A stretch of 12,689 nt of DNA, taken from positions 1-12,689 of the forward strand of contig JAHRWI010000347.1 in the NCBI GenBank assembly GCA_019090225.1. Reading direction: 5' to 3'. Made by a program: the position numbers and the translations under genes. Origin of the DNA: Porticoccaceae bacterium (GTDB lineage Bacteria; Pseudomonadota; Gammaproteobacteria; Pseudomonadales; Porticoccaceae). Positions 1-6,661 of the stretch are shown here, one piece after another. The notes beneath the pieces are model-generated. The model was not told where the DNA came from and searched no databases. It saw only the letters and a list, made by a program, of their open reading frames with translations. Within the stretch, counting starts at the first letter, position 1, and the number at the start of each line of letters is the position of its first letter.

Positions 1-1
1 A

Positions 2-1612
2 GCCGAAGGCCTGGTTGTTTGCCCCGGCTTTGTTGACCTACATACTCATTACGATGCACAAATTCGTTGGGATCCCTACTGCACTATCTCTGGCTGGCAC
101 GGCGTTACCTCCGTAGTTCTGGGTAACTGTGGTTTTGGTTTTGCGCCCGTCAAACCTGAATACCAGGAACGTTCGGTGTTGACTATGGTACGTACCGAAG
201 CTATTCCTTACGACTGCATCAAAATAGGCATGAAGTGGGACTGGGAAACCATCCCCGAGTATCTCGACTCCCTCGCCCGTGCGCCCCTGGGCGTAAACTG
301 TATTCAGTACATGCCTACGGCATCTTTAATGACTTATGTGATGGGTCTCGAAGCCGCTAAAACCCGTGTTGCCACCAAAGCAGAACAGAAAGAAATGCAA
401 CGTCTGCTCCATGAAGGTATGGATGCAGGATTGTGTGGCTTTTCAATTCAGCGTCTGGGGCCTAATTCCTCTCAGGCCGACTTTGACGGCACACCCATGG
501 TCACCGATACCATGTGTGACGAAGATATTTTCTGTCTGGCTGAAGTTTTGCGCGAGCGTAACGAAGGCTTTATCCAAATTACCCAGGCGACGGGCAATAT
601 GCGATCTGATCTTGATTTCGTTGAAAGATTGGCTGATGTTGCCAAACGACCTATCTTGCACAATGCCATCGTCCCTGGAAAGAGAAATCCTGTGCCTCAC
701 CAAAAAAGTCTGGAATGGCTGGAGGGGGTTCGCGAGAAAGGTTTACCTATTTATGGTCAGTGCGGAACGCTACGCTCAGGCTTTGCCTTTACGCTCGAAC
801 ACTGGAATCTCTACGATGCCAGCCCAGCATGGCGTGAATTAACTACAGGCACCAAGGCAGAAAAACTGGAAAAAATAAAGGATGCCAAGTTGCGTGCAAA
901 TGTTGTTCTCGAAACCGATGAGGCCGATAGAAAACTCAAGGCCATCCAGGCGGGCGTGGGTGGCGCAGTCCCCAAACTGGTCATCACAGGGGTCAATAAG
1001 CAGCCCGAGCTGGAACACTACCAAGGTAAATCCCTTGAACAAGTAGGCGAGGAAGAAAACAAACACCCTGTTGAAGTGATGCTCGATCTCTCTGCACTGT
1101 GTGACCTAAACGCCGAGTTCACTGGCCCAGATCGCGGCACCAATCCCGAATTTATGGCGGAAATAATGAACGATTCCGACTACACCATTCCCGGTGTTTC
1201 CGATGGCGGCGCGCACACCAAGTTCTTTACCGGTGGCGGCTATACCACTGACTTCCTCAGGTGGCTGGTACGTGATGAAGCCAGGATCACACTGGAAGAA
1301 GCCCACTTCCGTTTATCGGCATTACCTGCCAAAGCCGCAGGTTTTAGAGATCGCGGCACACTCAAGCAAGGCGCGTGGGCAGATATCGTCGTCTATGATC
1401 TGGACAAGCTGGACTGCGGCGGCGGTTGGGTCGGTGATATTGCCTATGATCTGCCCGGTGGCGAATGGCGACGGATTCAGAAAGCCATTGGTTATCGCGC
1501 TATTATGGTCAACGGTGTTGTCACCTTTGAAGATGGTGAATGCACCGGTGCCGTTCCTGGTAAGTTATTACGTAAAGGCAGTGCTGAGCAGGCTGGCGAA
1601 AAAGCGGCTTAA
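2..1612 (+). CDS. D-aminoacylase-type amidohydrolase, 5' end cut by the window edge
   Basis: The frame is open from base 2, so the gene begins outside the window; 536 residues are visible and the ATG at 176 is internal. The visible N-terminus has the amidohydrolase signature PGFVDLHTHYDAQ, with the metal-binding HxH at visible residues 14 and 16. It is followed by GNCGFGFAPV, whose Cys43 matches the zinc-binding cysteine of D-aminoacylases. A later LHNAI histidine (about residue 220) and SDGGAH (Asp401, His405) fit the remaining metal and catalytic positions of the TIM barrel. The family hydrolyses N-acyl-D-amino acids or related cyclic amides with one or two zinc ions, probably in the cytoplasm. 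The substrate cannot be read from sequence. It converges on the Rieske gene and ends just before a strong terminator. Family call is firm; exact specificity (D-amino acid, D-Glu, D-Asp or another amide) is unknown. Confidence 0.88.
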   Translation, partial: AEGLVVCPGFVDLHTHYDAQIRWDPYCTISGWHGVTSVVLGNCGFGFAPVKPEYQERSVLTMVRTEAIPYDCIKIGMKWDWETIPEYLDSLARAPLGVNCIQYMPTASLMTYVMGLEAAKTRVATKAEQKEMQRLLHEGMDAGLCGFSIQRLGPNSSQADFDGTPMVTDTMCDEDIFCLAEVLRERNEGFIQITQATGNMRSDLDFVERLADVAKRPILHNAIVPGKRNPVPHQKSLEWLEGVREKGLPIYGQCGTLRSGFAFTLEHWNLYDASPAWRELTTGTKAEKLEKIKDAKLRANVVLETDEADRKLKAIQAGVGGAVPKLVITGVNKQPELEHYQGKSLEQVGEEENKHPVEVMLDLSALCDLNAEFTGPDRGTNPEFMAEIMNDSDYTIPGVSDGGAHTKFFTGGGYTTDFLRWLVRDEARITLEEAHFRLSALPAKAAGFRDRGTLKQGAWADIVVYDLDKLDCGGGWVGDIAYDLPGGEWRRIQKAIGYRAIMVNGVVTFEDGECTGAVPGKLLRKGSAEQAGEKAA

Positions 1613-1630
1613 TAGTTATCACTGTTCGTT

Positions 1631-1660
1631 AAAAAGCCCGGATAATATCCGGGCTTTTTA
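1631..1660. terminator. Bidirectional rho-independent terminator
   Basis: A near-perfect inverted repeat: AAAAAGCCCGGA, a short AT loop, then TCCGGGCTTTTT. The GC core is flanked by an A-tract on one side and a T-tract on the other, so it can stop transcription in both directions. It lies between the convergent amidohydrolase (+, ends 1612) and Rieske (-, ends 1699) genes, as expected for a shared terminator. Confidence 0.92.
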
Positions 1661-1698
1661 TTATCCGCTATATCCTTAGCTATTTAGACACAGGCAAT

Positions 1699-2859
1699 TT
1701 AAGCTCGACCAATACTTTTTGCCACCTCGCGCTGGAAGTGGATCAATGCTGGCTCACAGCGCCCAAAGGTACTATGGCTTATTGCCTCACTGCTCAGGCC
1801 GACCTGTATGCCCTCTACGCCAGGGATATCTTCTTCTATCACCGTACTAACCGCCAAATCCATATTGCGTTCCCAGTGGTCTTTGGCCGACTGGGTCTCG
1901 GCTGGCTCAGGAATATAGTAATCCATCTGCACAATGCATTCGTCGGGCTTATCGGCTACTGGATACGAGCGCCACAGCTCGACATGATCCCGCTGCATAA
2001 TCAAACCAGCGTTGGGAAAGAGCATATAGACAAGTGCCGAGTGAAGAGGAAAGTCCCAGCTGTCTTCAGGTTCATCAGCCAGTTTATCAATTGATTTTCG
2101 AATCACCGCCTCGCGTAGGTTTTGCCCGTAAGTATCCAGTAAGCACATATTGTGGTGAACCAAGGGGCCAACCGTGGTCGGGTGCAAGGGCGCGAAATGA
2201 TAAGGCTCCAGAAAAGTGTCGAGCAACAACTTCCAGTTCATCTTGCGGTGCATTCTGCGCTGGGCATAGGGATGGTAGTTTTGAAATTCGTAAGCCTTAA
2301 GATCATCTACCATGCCCTTACCCAGGCCGCCGAGCTGGGCGTCGATATCAAAGGTCTTTCCCGGTGTTGGGCACACCCAGATCATGCCGTATTTCTCTAC
2401 CACCGGCAGCGACTTTAATGAGCGCTCAGTTTTATTGACGCCAGGGAAACTTACCTCATCTGGTATCACCTTGAGCTCGCCGTTAAATTCATAATTCCAG
2501 GCATGATAAGGACAAATCAAACCACCCTGAGCACGCCCGCAACCTGTTACCAATTTCGCACCACGATGCTGGCAGGTATTAAAAAATGCATTGATCTGGC
2601 CTTTTTTATCCCGAATGACCAACAGGGGTACACCCACGTCGTCATTGGTAATAAAGTCTCCAGCATTGGGAAGATCACAGGAAAAAGCTACCAGCAGGGG
2701 ATATTCCTTAAACAGAATTGCCCTCTCCTGAGCCAACCAATCCGGACAGATATAAGACTCAACCGGACTCATATAAATATCGTCAGAACGTGTGGTATCG
2801 CCATGTTTGACCAGGTCTAGCGCTCGTCGGGTAAGTTCTATACTGGTTGTTTTTCTCAT
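1699..2859 (-). CDS. Rieske non-heme iron oxygenase, alpha subunit
   Basis: A 386-residue protein with both domains of an aromatic-ring-hydroxylating oxygenase alpha subunit. The Rieske [2Fe-2S] motif is CQH (Cys96, His98) with CPYH (Cys116, His119). The mononuclear iron site is LEPYHFAPLH (His221, His226), with a likely third ligand Asp344 in IEEDIPGVEGIQ. The usual bridging aspartate three residues before the first iron histidine is replaced by Glu218. Such enzymes insert oxygen into a substrate using electrons from a separate reductase. No beta subunit, ferredoxin or reductase gene is next to it, so it probably forms an alpha-only oligomer served by a distant reductase. The ATG at 2859 has GAGGAG about 7 bases upstream. 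It lies 77 bases downstream of prfC on the same strand, with no obvious functional link. Family sure; substrate unknown. Confidence 0.92.
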   Translation of the reverse strand: MRKTTSIELTRRALDLVKHGDTTRSDDIYMSPVESYICPDWLAQERAILFKEYPLLVAFSCDLPNAGDFITNDDVGVPLLVIRDKKGQINAFFNTCQHRGAKLVTGCGRAQGGLICPYHAWNYEFNGELKVIPDEVSFPGVNKTERSLKSLPVVEKYGMIWVCPTPGKTFDIDAQLGGLGKGMVDDLKAYEFQNYHPYAQRRMHRKMNWKLLLDTFLEPYHFAPLHPTTVGPLVHHNMCLLDTYGQNLREAVIRKSIDKLADEPEDSWDFPLHSALVYMLFPNAGLIMQRDHVELWRSYPVADKPDECIVQMDYYIPEPAETQSAKDHWERNMDLAVSTVIEEDIPGVEGIQVGLSSEAISHSTFGRCEPALIHFQREVAKSIGRA

Positions 2860-2911
2860 CGTCTGCTCCTCGGAGTTAGATCTTCAACTTGTCTTTTCTG
2901 GCACTATTCCC

Positions 2912-2935
2912 CTGGTATTTTTTTGCGAATACCAG
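2912..2935 (-). other. Stem-loop right after the prfC stop codon
   Basis: A perfect 8-bp inverted repeat, CTGGTATT and AATACCAG with an 8-base loop, begins one base after the prfC stop. On the transcribed minus strand no U-run follows it, so it is not a classical terminator. It could be an mRNA 3' stabilising or processing hairpin, or a weak terminator between prfC and the Rieske gene. Confidence 0.4.
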
Positions 2936-2936
2936 C

Positions 2937-4523
2937 TCAGTGCTCTCGTGTCGCGACAAATTCGACCTCAGGATAACGCTCTTCGGCCAAACTTAGATTT
3001 ACTCTAGTCGGCGCAAGATAAGTTAAATAGCCACCGCCATCCAGGGCCAAATTGTCCGCCACTTTGCGTTTAAAGTTTGCCATCAGCTTAGGGTCCTCAC
3101 AAGACACCCAGCGCGCAGTGTAAACACTAACGGGCTCATAGATGGCTTCGACACCGTATTCATCTTTCAGACGGTAGGCGACTACCTCAAACTGAAGCTG
3201 ACCAACGGCCCCCACAACAATGTTATTGTTCTCCACTGGGAAAAACACCTGGGTAGAACCTTCTTCAGATAATTGTTTGAGACCTTTTCGTAACTGCTTG
3301 GTTTTTAACGGGTCTCTTAATCTAATTAAGCGGAATAGTTCTGGGGCGAAATGAGGAATACCGGTGTAATTCAAATCCTCCCCGTCGCTAAAAGTATCAC
3401 CGATTTGTATGGTGCCGTGGTTATGCAAGCCGATAATATCGCCAGCGATGGCCTCTTCAACATTGCTTCGCTCGCCGGCCAGAAAGCTGACCGCATCGGC
3501 AATGCGGATATCCTTGCCGATACGCACATGGCGCATTTTCATACCCCGCGAATACATCCCTGAGCAAATGCGCATAAAGGCAATACGGTCACGGTGCCGT
3601 GGATCCATATTCGCCTGAATCTTAAAAATAAAACCCGAAAACTTTTCTTCGCGGGCTAAAACTTCCCGCTCTTTAGCAAAACGATCAAGCGGCGCTGGTG
3701 CCCACTCAACAAAATGATTAAGCATTTCCCGGACACCGAAATTACCCAGTGCGGTGCCAAAAAATACCGGCGTTAATTCACCGGCCAGATAGGCATCGAG
3801 ATCAAATTCACTACTTGCTCCCCGCACCAACTCTATTTGCTCACAGGCGTCGTCATAATCAAAACCCAATAGCTCACGGGCCGCATCTGAATCCAGCCCT
3901 TCAATTTTGATATCATCGGGAATCTGGCTGCCCTGCCCCTGGGTATAAACATGAATACGATCCTGATACAGATCGTACACACCTTTGAAATCCCGCCCCA
4001 TGCCCAGCGGCCAATTAATCGGCGCAGCGGTAATTTTCAACACATCTTCAATTTCGTCAAGCACCTCAACCGGATCACGGATATCACGATCCATCTTATT
4101 GATAAAACTTAAAATCGGCGTGTCTCTGAGCCGACACACATCCATCAACTTGATGGTTCGGTTCTCAACACCCTTGGCACCGTCAATAACCATTAACACC
4201 GAATCGACCGCAGTCAGCGTTCGGTAGGTATCTTCCGAAAAATCCTCATGACCGGGTGTATCAAGCAGATTTACCGTACGTCCATTGTAGGGGAACTGCA
4301 TCACCGATGAGGTGACCGAAATCCCCCGCTCCTTTTCCATAGCCATCCAGTCAGAAGTCGCATGGCGATCACTTTTTTTACCCTTAACCGTGCCCGCCAC
4401 CTGTATCGCATTACCGAACAGGAGCATCTTCTCGGTCATCGTAGTTTTGCCCGCATCCGGGTGAGAGATGATGGCAAAGGTACGTCTTCCCTCAATTTTG
4501 GTGGCATAATTTCTATCTGGCAA
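2937..4523 (-). CDS. prfC: Peptide chain release factor 3 (RF3 GTPase)
   Basis: RF3 is the translational GTPase that recycles RF1/RF2 from the ribosome after peptide release. All GTPase motifs are present: SHPDAGKTT (P-loop, about residues 20-28), a G2 region in MEKERGISVTSS, DTPGHEDF (about 88-95) and NKMD (about 142-145). The C-terminus has the RF3-specific ERYPEVEFVATREH. The frame is open back to 4571 but contains no ATG before residue 34. A TTG at 4538 would give 533 residues with the Shine-Dalgarno inside the gene. The TTG at 4523 is preceded by GGAG with a 9-base spacer and puts 12 residues before the RRTFAIISHPDAGKTT block, as in E. coli RF3 (529 residues; 528 here). I therefore chose 4523. 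It is divergent from msrA and upstream of the Rieske gene. Function is certain; only the start is debatable. Confidence 0.97.
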   Translation of the reverse strand: MPDRNYATKIEGRRTFAIISHPDAGKTTMTEKMLLFGNAIQVAGTVKGKKSDRHATSDWMAMEKERGISVTSSVMQFPYNGRTVNLLDTPGHEDFSEDTYRTLTAVDSVLMVIDGAKGVENRTIKLMDVCRLRDTPILSFINKMDRDIRDPVEVLDEIEDVLKITAAPINWPLGMGRDFKGVYDLYQDRIHVYTQGQGSQIPDDIKIEGLDSDAARELLGFDYDDACEQIELVRGASSEFDLDAYLAGELTPVFFGTALGNFGVREMLNHFVEWAPAPLDRFAKEREVLAREEKFSGFIFKIQANMDPRHRDRIAFMRICSGMYSRGMKMRHVRIGKDIRIADAVSFLAGERSNVEEAIAGDIIGLHNHGTIQIGDTFSDGEDLNYTGIPHFAPELFRLIRLRDPLKTKQLRKGLKQLSEEGSTQVFFPVENNNIVVGAVGQLQFEVVAYRLKDEYGVEAIYEPVSVYTARWVSCEDPKLMANFKRKVADNLALDGGGYLTYLAPTRVNLSLAEERYPEVEFVATREH

Positions 4524-4532
4524 AACAGTTTT

Positions 4533-4536
4533 CTCC
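4533..4536 (-). promoter_or_regulatory. Ribosome binding site deciding the prfC start
   Basis: GGAG on the minus strand lies 9 bases before the TTG at 4523. It overlaps the second codon of the longer alternative from 4538, which has no recognisable Shine-Dalgarno of its own. Confidence 0.6.
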
Positions 4537-4625
4537 AAAAACCCATCGGGGCAAACAGGTGACCTTAGTTACACACCCCTACCTGACCAACAAAAACAAT
4601 GGTCGACGAAAAATAGTACTCAGCG

Positions 4626-4656
4626 AAAAAAGCCCGCCATTTTAGCCTTGATGGGC
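4626..4656 (-). terminator. Terminator-like hairpin in the prfC leader
   Basis: On the minus strand GCCCAT pairs imperfectly with ATGGCGGGC (a 4-bp GC stem plus 2 bp beyond a 3-base bulge), followed directly by six Ts. It lies about 100 bases upstream of the prfC start, so transcripts begun further upstream could be attenuated here. The stem is weak, hence the low confidence. Confidence 0.3.
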
Positions 4657-4750
4657 CCAAAATAGCAGGCAATGGAGAAAATCAAATTATGTCTAGACAT
4701 CTGGGCAAAGGGCCCGAGACCAGACTGCAGAATTTTCAATGCCATCATAA

Positions 4751-4756
4751 TATAAT
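4751..4756 (+). promoter_or_regulatory. Candidate msrA promoter -10 element
   Basis: A perfect TATAAT on the + strand, 88 bases before the msrA ATG. No good -35 hexamer is found 16-18 bases upstream, so it may need an activator or be fortuitous in AT-rich DNA. Confidence 0.35.
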
Positions 4757-4761
4757 GGTGC

Positions 4762-4796
4762 CCCAATTTTGATTGGGAACCCTTGCTCCCTTTTTT
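4762..4796 (+). terminator. Possible msrA leader attenuator
   Basis: CCCAAT-TTTG-ATTGGG (4762-4777) forms a 6-bp hairpin. The GGGA at 4775-4778 can instead pair with TCCC at 4787-4790, followed by T6 (4791-4796). The two structures share the same Gs, so they exclude each other, as in a terminator/antiterminator pair. The second stem is only 4 bp. Confidence 0.3.
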
Positions 4797-4843
4797 AATC
4801 AAACAGCTAATCGAAGCCTTTAATCATCTTGAGACTCAACGGT

Positions 4844-5482
4844 ATGTACCAAAGCAGCGATTTCACACGTAAAACCAGGGATCTCTTAGCTCGTCCGCTT
4901 ATGATACTGCCGCTACTACTAGCGACCTACATTTCTTTCAGCACCGCCGCAGCCGAGCCTGCCAAGGCGATCTTTGCTGGTGGTTGTTTCTGGTGTATGG
5001 AGCAACCCTTTGATGCGCTCGACGGTGTCCTGGATACTACCTCGGGATACACGGGTGGTCATGTGCCCAACCCGGATTATCGGGAAGTATCGAGCGGCGA
5101 GACCGGTCACACCGAAGCCCTGCTTGTCACCTACGACCCGAATAAAGTCAGCTACGAGAAACTATTAGAGGTGTTTTGGCACAATATCGACTTGCTCGAT
5201 GGCGGCGGTCAATTCTGCGACCGTGGCAGTCAGTACCGAAGTGAGATTTTCGTTGCCAACCCGGAGCAGCGAAGCCTGGCTGGAGCGAGCAAACAAGCGC
5301 TTACCGATAGCGGAAAGTTTACTGCACCCATCGCCACCGAGATATCTGATGCGAGCACCTTTTACCCCGCTGAGGATTACCACCAGAACTATTATAAAAC
5401 CAACCCCACCCGCTATAAGTTTTACAAATGGAACTGTGGTCGCCAACAACGCCTGGATAAAATTTGGGGGGCTGACCACTAA
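4844..5482 (+). CDS. msrA: Exported peptide methionine-S-sulfoxide reductase MsrA
   Basis: It reduces methionine-S-sulfoxide in oxidised proteins. The catalytic motif GGCFWC (Cys48 nucleophile, Cys51) and the downstream GYTGG, SGETGHTE, QFCDRGSQYRSEIF and AEDYHQNY blocks are all MsrA signatures. Cys198 in KWNCGRQQRLDKIWG is the probable resolving cysteine. Before the domain, a basic start is followed by a hydrophobic stretch (about 19-36) ending STAAA-EPAK, which looks like a Sec signal peptide. The product is therefore probably periplasmic. A TTG at 4829 extends the frame by five residues without a Shine-Dalgarno. I prefer the ATG at 4844, which has a weak GAG about 10 bases upstream; an ATG at codon 20 would also leave a signal peptide. 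The gene stands alone, divergent from prfC and convergent with uspE. Periplasmic reduction would need an electron donor not seen in this window. Confidence 0.93.
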   Translation: MYQSSDFTRKTRDLLARPLMILPLLLATYISFSTAAAEPAKAIFAGGCFWCMEQPFDALDGVLDTTSGYTGGHVPNPDYREVSSGETGHTEALLVTYDPNKVSYEKLLEVFWHNIDLLDGGGQFCDRGSQYRSEIFVANPEQRSLAGASKQALTDSGKFTAPIATEISDASTFYPAEDYHQNYYKTNPTRYKFYKWNCGRQQRLDKIWGADH

Positions 5483-5545
5483 GGGTAAGTTCAGCATCAG
5501 GTTTCGTACCGAGCTCTGTACTATCGATCTCCGTCCTAAAAGGGA

Positions 5546-6424
5546 CTAGCTCACCACCAACATATCGGACTGCATGTGATGCAAAATGCGTTCTGCAGTG
5601 TTTCCGATCCAGAAACCTTTGACGCCTTTGTTGGCGGCACTGCCGATGACCAGTAAGCCCCCCGCCTGCCCTTCACGGGTGGCGACGTCTTCAATTCTCC
5701 CGGCCTTGACTTCAACCGCATCAGCCGCCACGCCGAGGTGTGTTAACAAATTTTCGATATTTTGTTCGGCTTTAGCCATCGCCGCGACCTGAAAATCACC
5801 ACCCATGGGCGCATTAACCAGACCTGCGTACAACAATGCAGGGTCAGGCACGACGCTGAGTACCGTCAGAGGCACGCCTTCCGCAGTTGCCATCGCTCTG
5901 GCCTGATCAATCACTCTGGCTGACAGTACTTTGTGCGCTTCACTGAGATCGAGCGCATCAATGGCCGCAATCACTCTGCTTATCGACTTTTCGGCTCTCA
6001 CCAGAGACAAGACAGGGCATGGGGTATTGCGGAACAAATGCCAGTCATCCGGCGTATGGATTAGTTTCGATAGAACCGAGTCGTGACTAGCCATCATGAT
6101 TATTAAGCCAGCCCCGTAGCTCTCTGCCTTTTCAATAATGGTTTCATGGACACGTTCACACCATTCGACGTGGCTAACGATTTCGCTCGGCCCATCTTGA
6201 TCAGCACACAGCTCTCGAACCCGCTCCCGCTCTGCGTCCATAATGGAGTCTCGCAAATTGGTCACCTCACCAAAGCCAACATATTTATCAATTTCTGCCA
6301 GCGGCGAATGCACGGGACGCAAGACTTCAAGGCGCGTATTGAATTGCTCAGCCAGCCGCCCGGCCCGCGCCAAAACCGCCTTGGCATCGTCCCAATCGGT
6401 AATTATTGCCAGAATATTTTCCAT
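5546..6424 (-). CDS. uspE: Tandem universal stress protein, UspE type
   Basis: A 292-residue cytoplasmic protein with two Usp domains (about 1-143 and 149-292), the architecture of E. coli UspE (316 residues). The first domain ends in HTPDDWHLFRNTPCPV, matching UspE TPTDWHLLRKCPSPV. The second ends in LVIGSAANKGVKGFWIGNTAERIL, the glycine-rich nucleotide-loop region with the UspE-like GNTAE at 274-278. UspE proteins act in resistance to oxidative and DNA-damaging stress, but their biochemical activity is not well defined. The frame continues upstream to a GTG at 6469, but the ATG at 6424 has AAGGAA 6 bases before it, so I take the shorter form. It is divergent from the HemN-like/fnr operon; uspE is also next to fnr in E. 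coli, supporting a role in the oxygen response. It may share the FNR-like box at 6554. Confidence 0.9.
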   Translation of the reverse strand: MENILAIITDWDDAKAVLARAGRLAEQFNTRLEVLRPVHSPLAEIDKYVGFGEVTNLRDSIMDAERERVRELCADQDGPSEIVSHVEWCERVHETIIEKAESYGAGLIIMMASHDSVLSKLIHTPDDWHLFRNTPCPVLSLVRAEKSISRVIAAIDALDLSEAHKVLSARVIDQARAMATAEGVPLTVLSVVPDPALLYAGLVNAPMGGDFQVAAMAKAEQNIENLLTHLGVAADAVEVKAGRIEDVATREGQAGGLLVIGSAANKGVKGFWIGNTAERILHHMQSDMLVVS

Positions 6425-6553
6425 TTTCGTTTCCTTTTTAATTACCTGTTTAATGAGCTGCTTTTCCACGACTCGTTTACTAAAACCCTAGTGATCCTAT
6501 GTTAATAGCAGAATATTACCAAAGTAGCTTAACGTCGAGAGACCGAACCACTA

Positions 6554-6567
6554 TTGACGCAAGTCAT
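6554..6567. promoter_or_regulatory. FNR/Anr-like box in the uspE/HemN-like divergent region
   Basis: TTGAC-GCAA-GTCAT resembles the FNR consensus TTGAT-N4-ATCAA: it keeps TTGA and the TCA of the right half and misses the final A. Its centre lies between 6560 and 6561. A -10-like TAGCAT at 6590-6595 predicts a start at 6602, which puts the box at exactly -41.5 for the rightward operon. This suggests autoregulation by the FNR protein encoded downstream. The box is also about 136 bases upstream of uspE. Confidence 0.5.
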
Positions 6568-6589
6568 TTCACGGATCAAGCCTTACCTT

Positions 6590-6595
6590 TAGCAT
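6590..6595 (+). promoter_or_regulatory. Candidate -10 element of the HemN-like/fnr operon
   Basis: TAGCAT matches TATAAT at four of six positions, including the key first two and the last. It was picked because of its distance from the FNR-like box, so the two pieces of evidence are not independent. It would give a leader of about 60 bases before the ATG at 6662. Confidence 0.35.
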
Positions 6596-6661
6596 TCGTT
6601 GTTCATACATCGCTGCAAAAAGCGTTAGCAATAATGACACTCTATTCTGTTTAGTCCCGCT

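Larger units (their letters stand above)
4524..4843. other. Divergent prfC/msrA intergenic region with several hairpins
   Basis: About 320 bases without a convincing gene. Going up the + strand it holds the prfC leader, an imperfect GC hairpin with a U6 run on the minus strand (4626-4656), a GGGC/GCCC hairpin at 4703-4715, a perfect TATAAT at 4751, a CCCAAT/ATTGGG hairpin, and a second GGGA/TCCC hairpin with a T6 run before msrA. A 60-codon minus-strand frame (4620-4802) starts at TTG, has no family resemblance and runs through the hairpins, so I do not call it a gene. Confidence 0.5.

Noticed and set aside
366..842. 158-codon + strand frame inside the amidohydrolase
   Set aside because: It overlaps in another frame a gene with unmistakable family motifs, and its own translation is rich in Cys, Trp and Arg without any domain pattern.
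1194..1679. 161-codon + strand frame running past the amidohydrolase stop
   Set aside because: It is a shadow of the amidohydrolase frame and extends through the terminator. Nothing recognisable was found in it.
4620..4802. 60-codon minus-strand frame in the prfC leader (TTG start)
   Set aside because: It has no Shine-Dalgarno, resembles no family and runs through several hairpins including a terminator-like one. It is most likely open by chance.
5525..5555. Hairpin GTCC-TAAAAG-GGAC between msrA and uspE as a terminator
   Set aside because: The stem is only 4 bp and no T-run follows on either strand.
6425..6469. N-terminal extension of UspE to the GTG at 6469
   Set aside because: The ATG at 6424 has a good AAGGAA site and begins at the usual first strand of the Usp fold. 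The extension contains that ribosome site.
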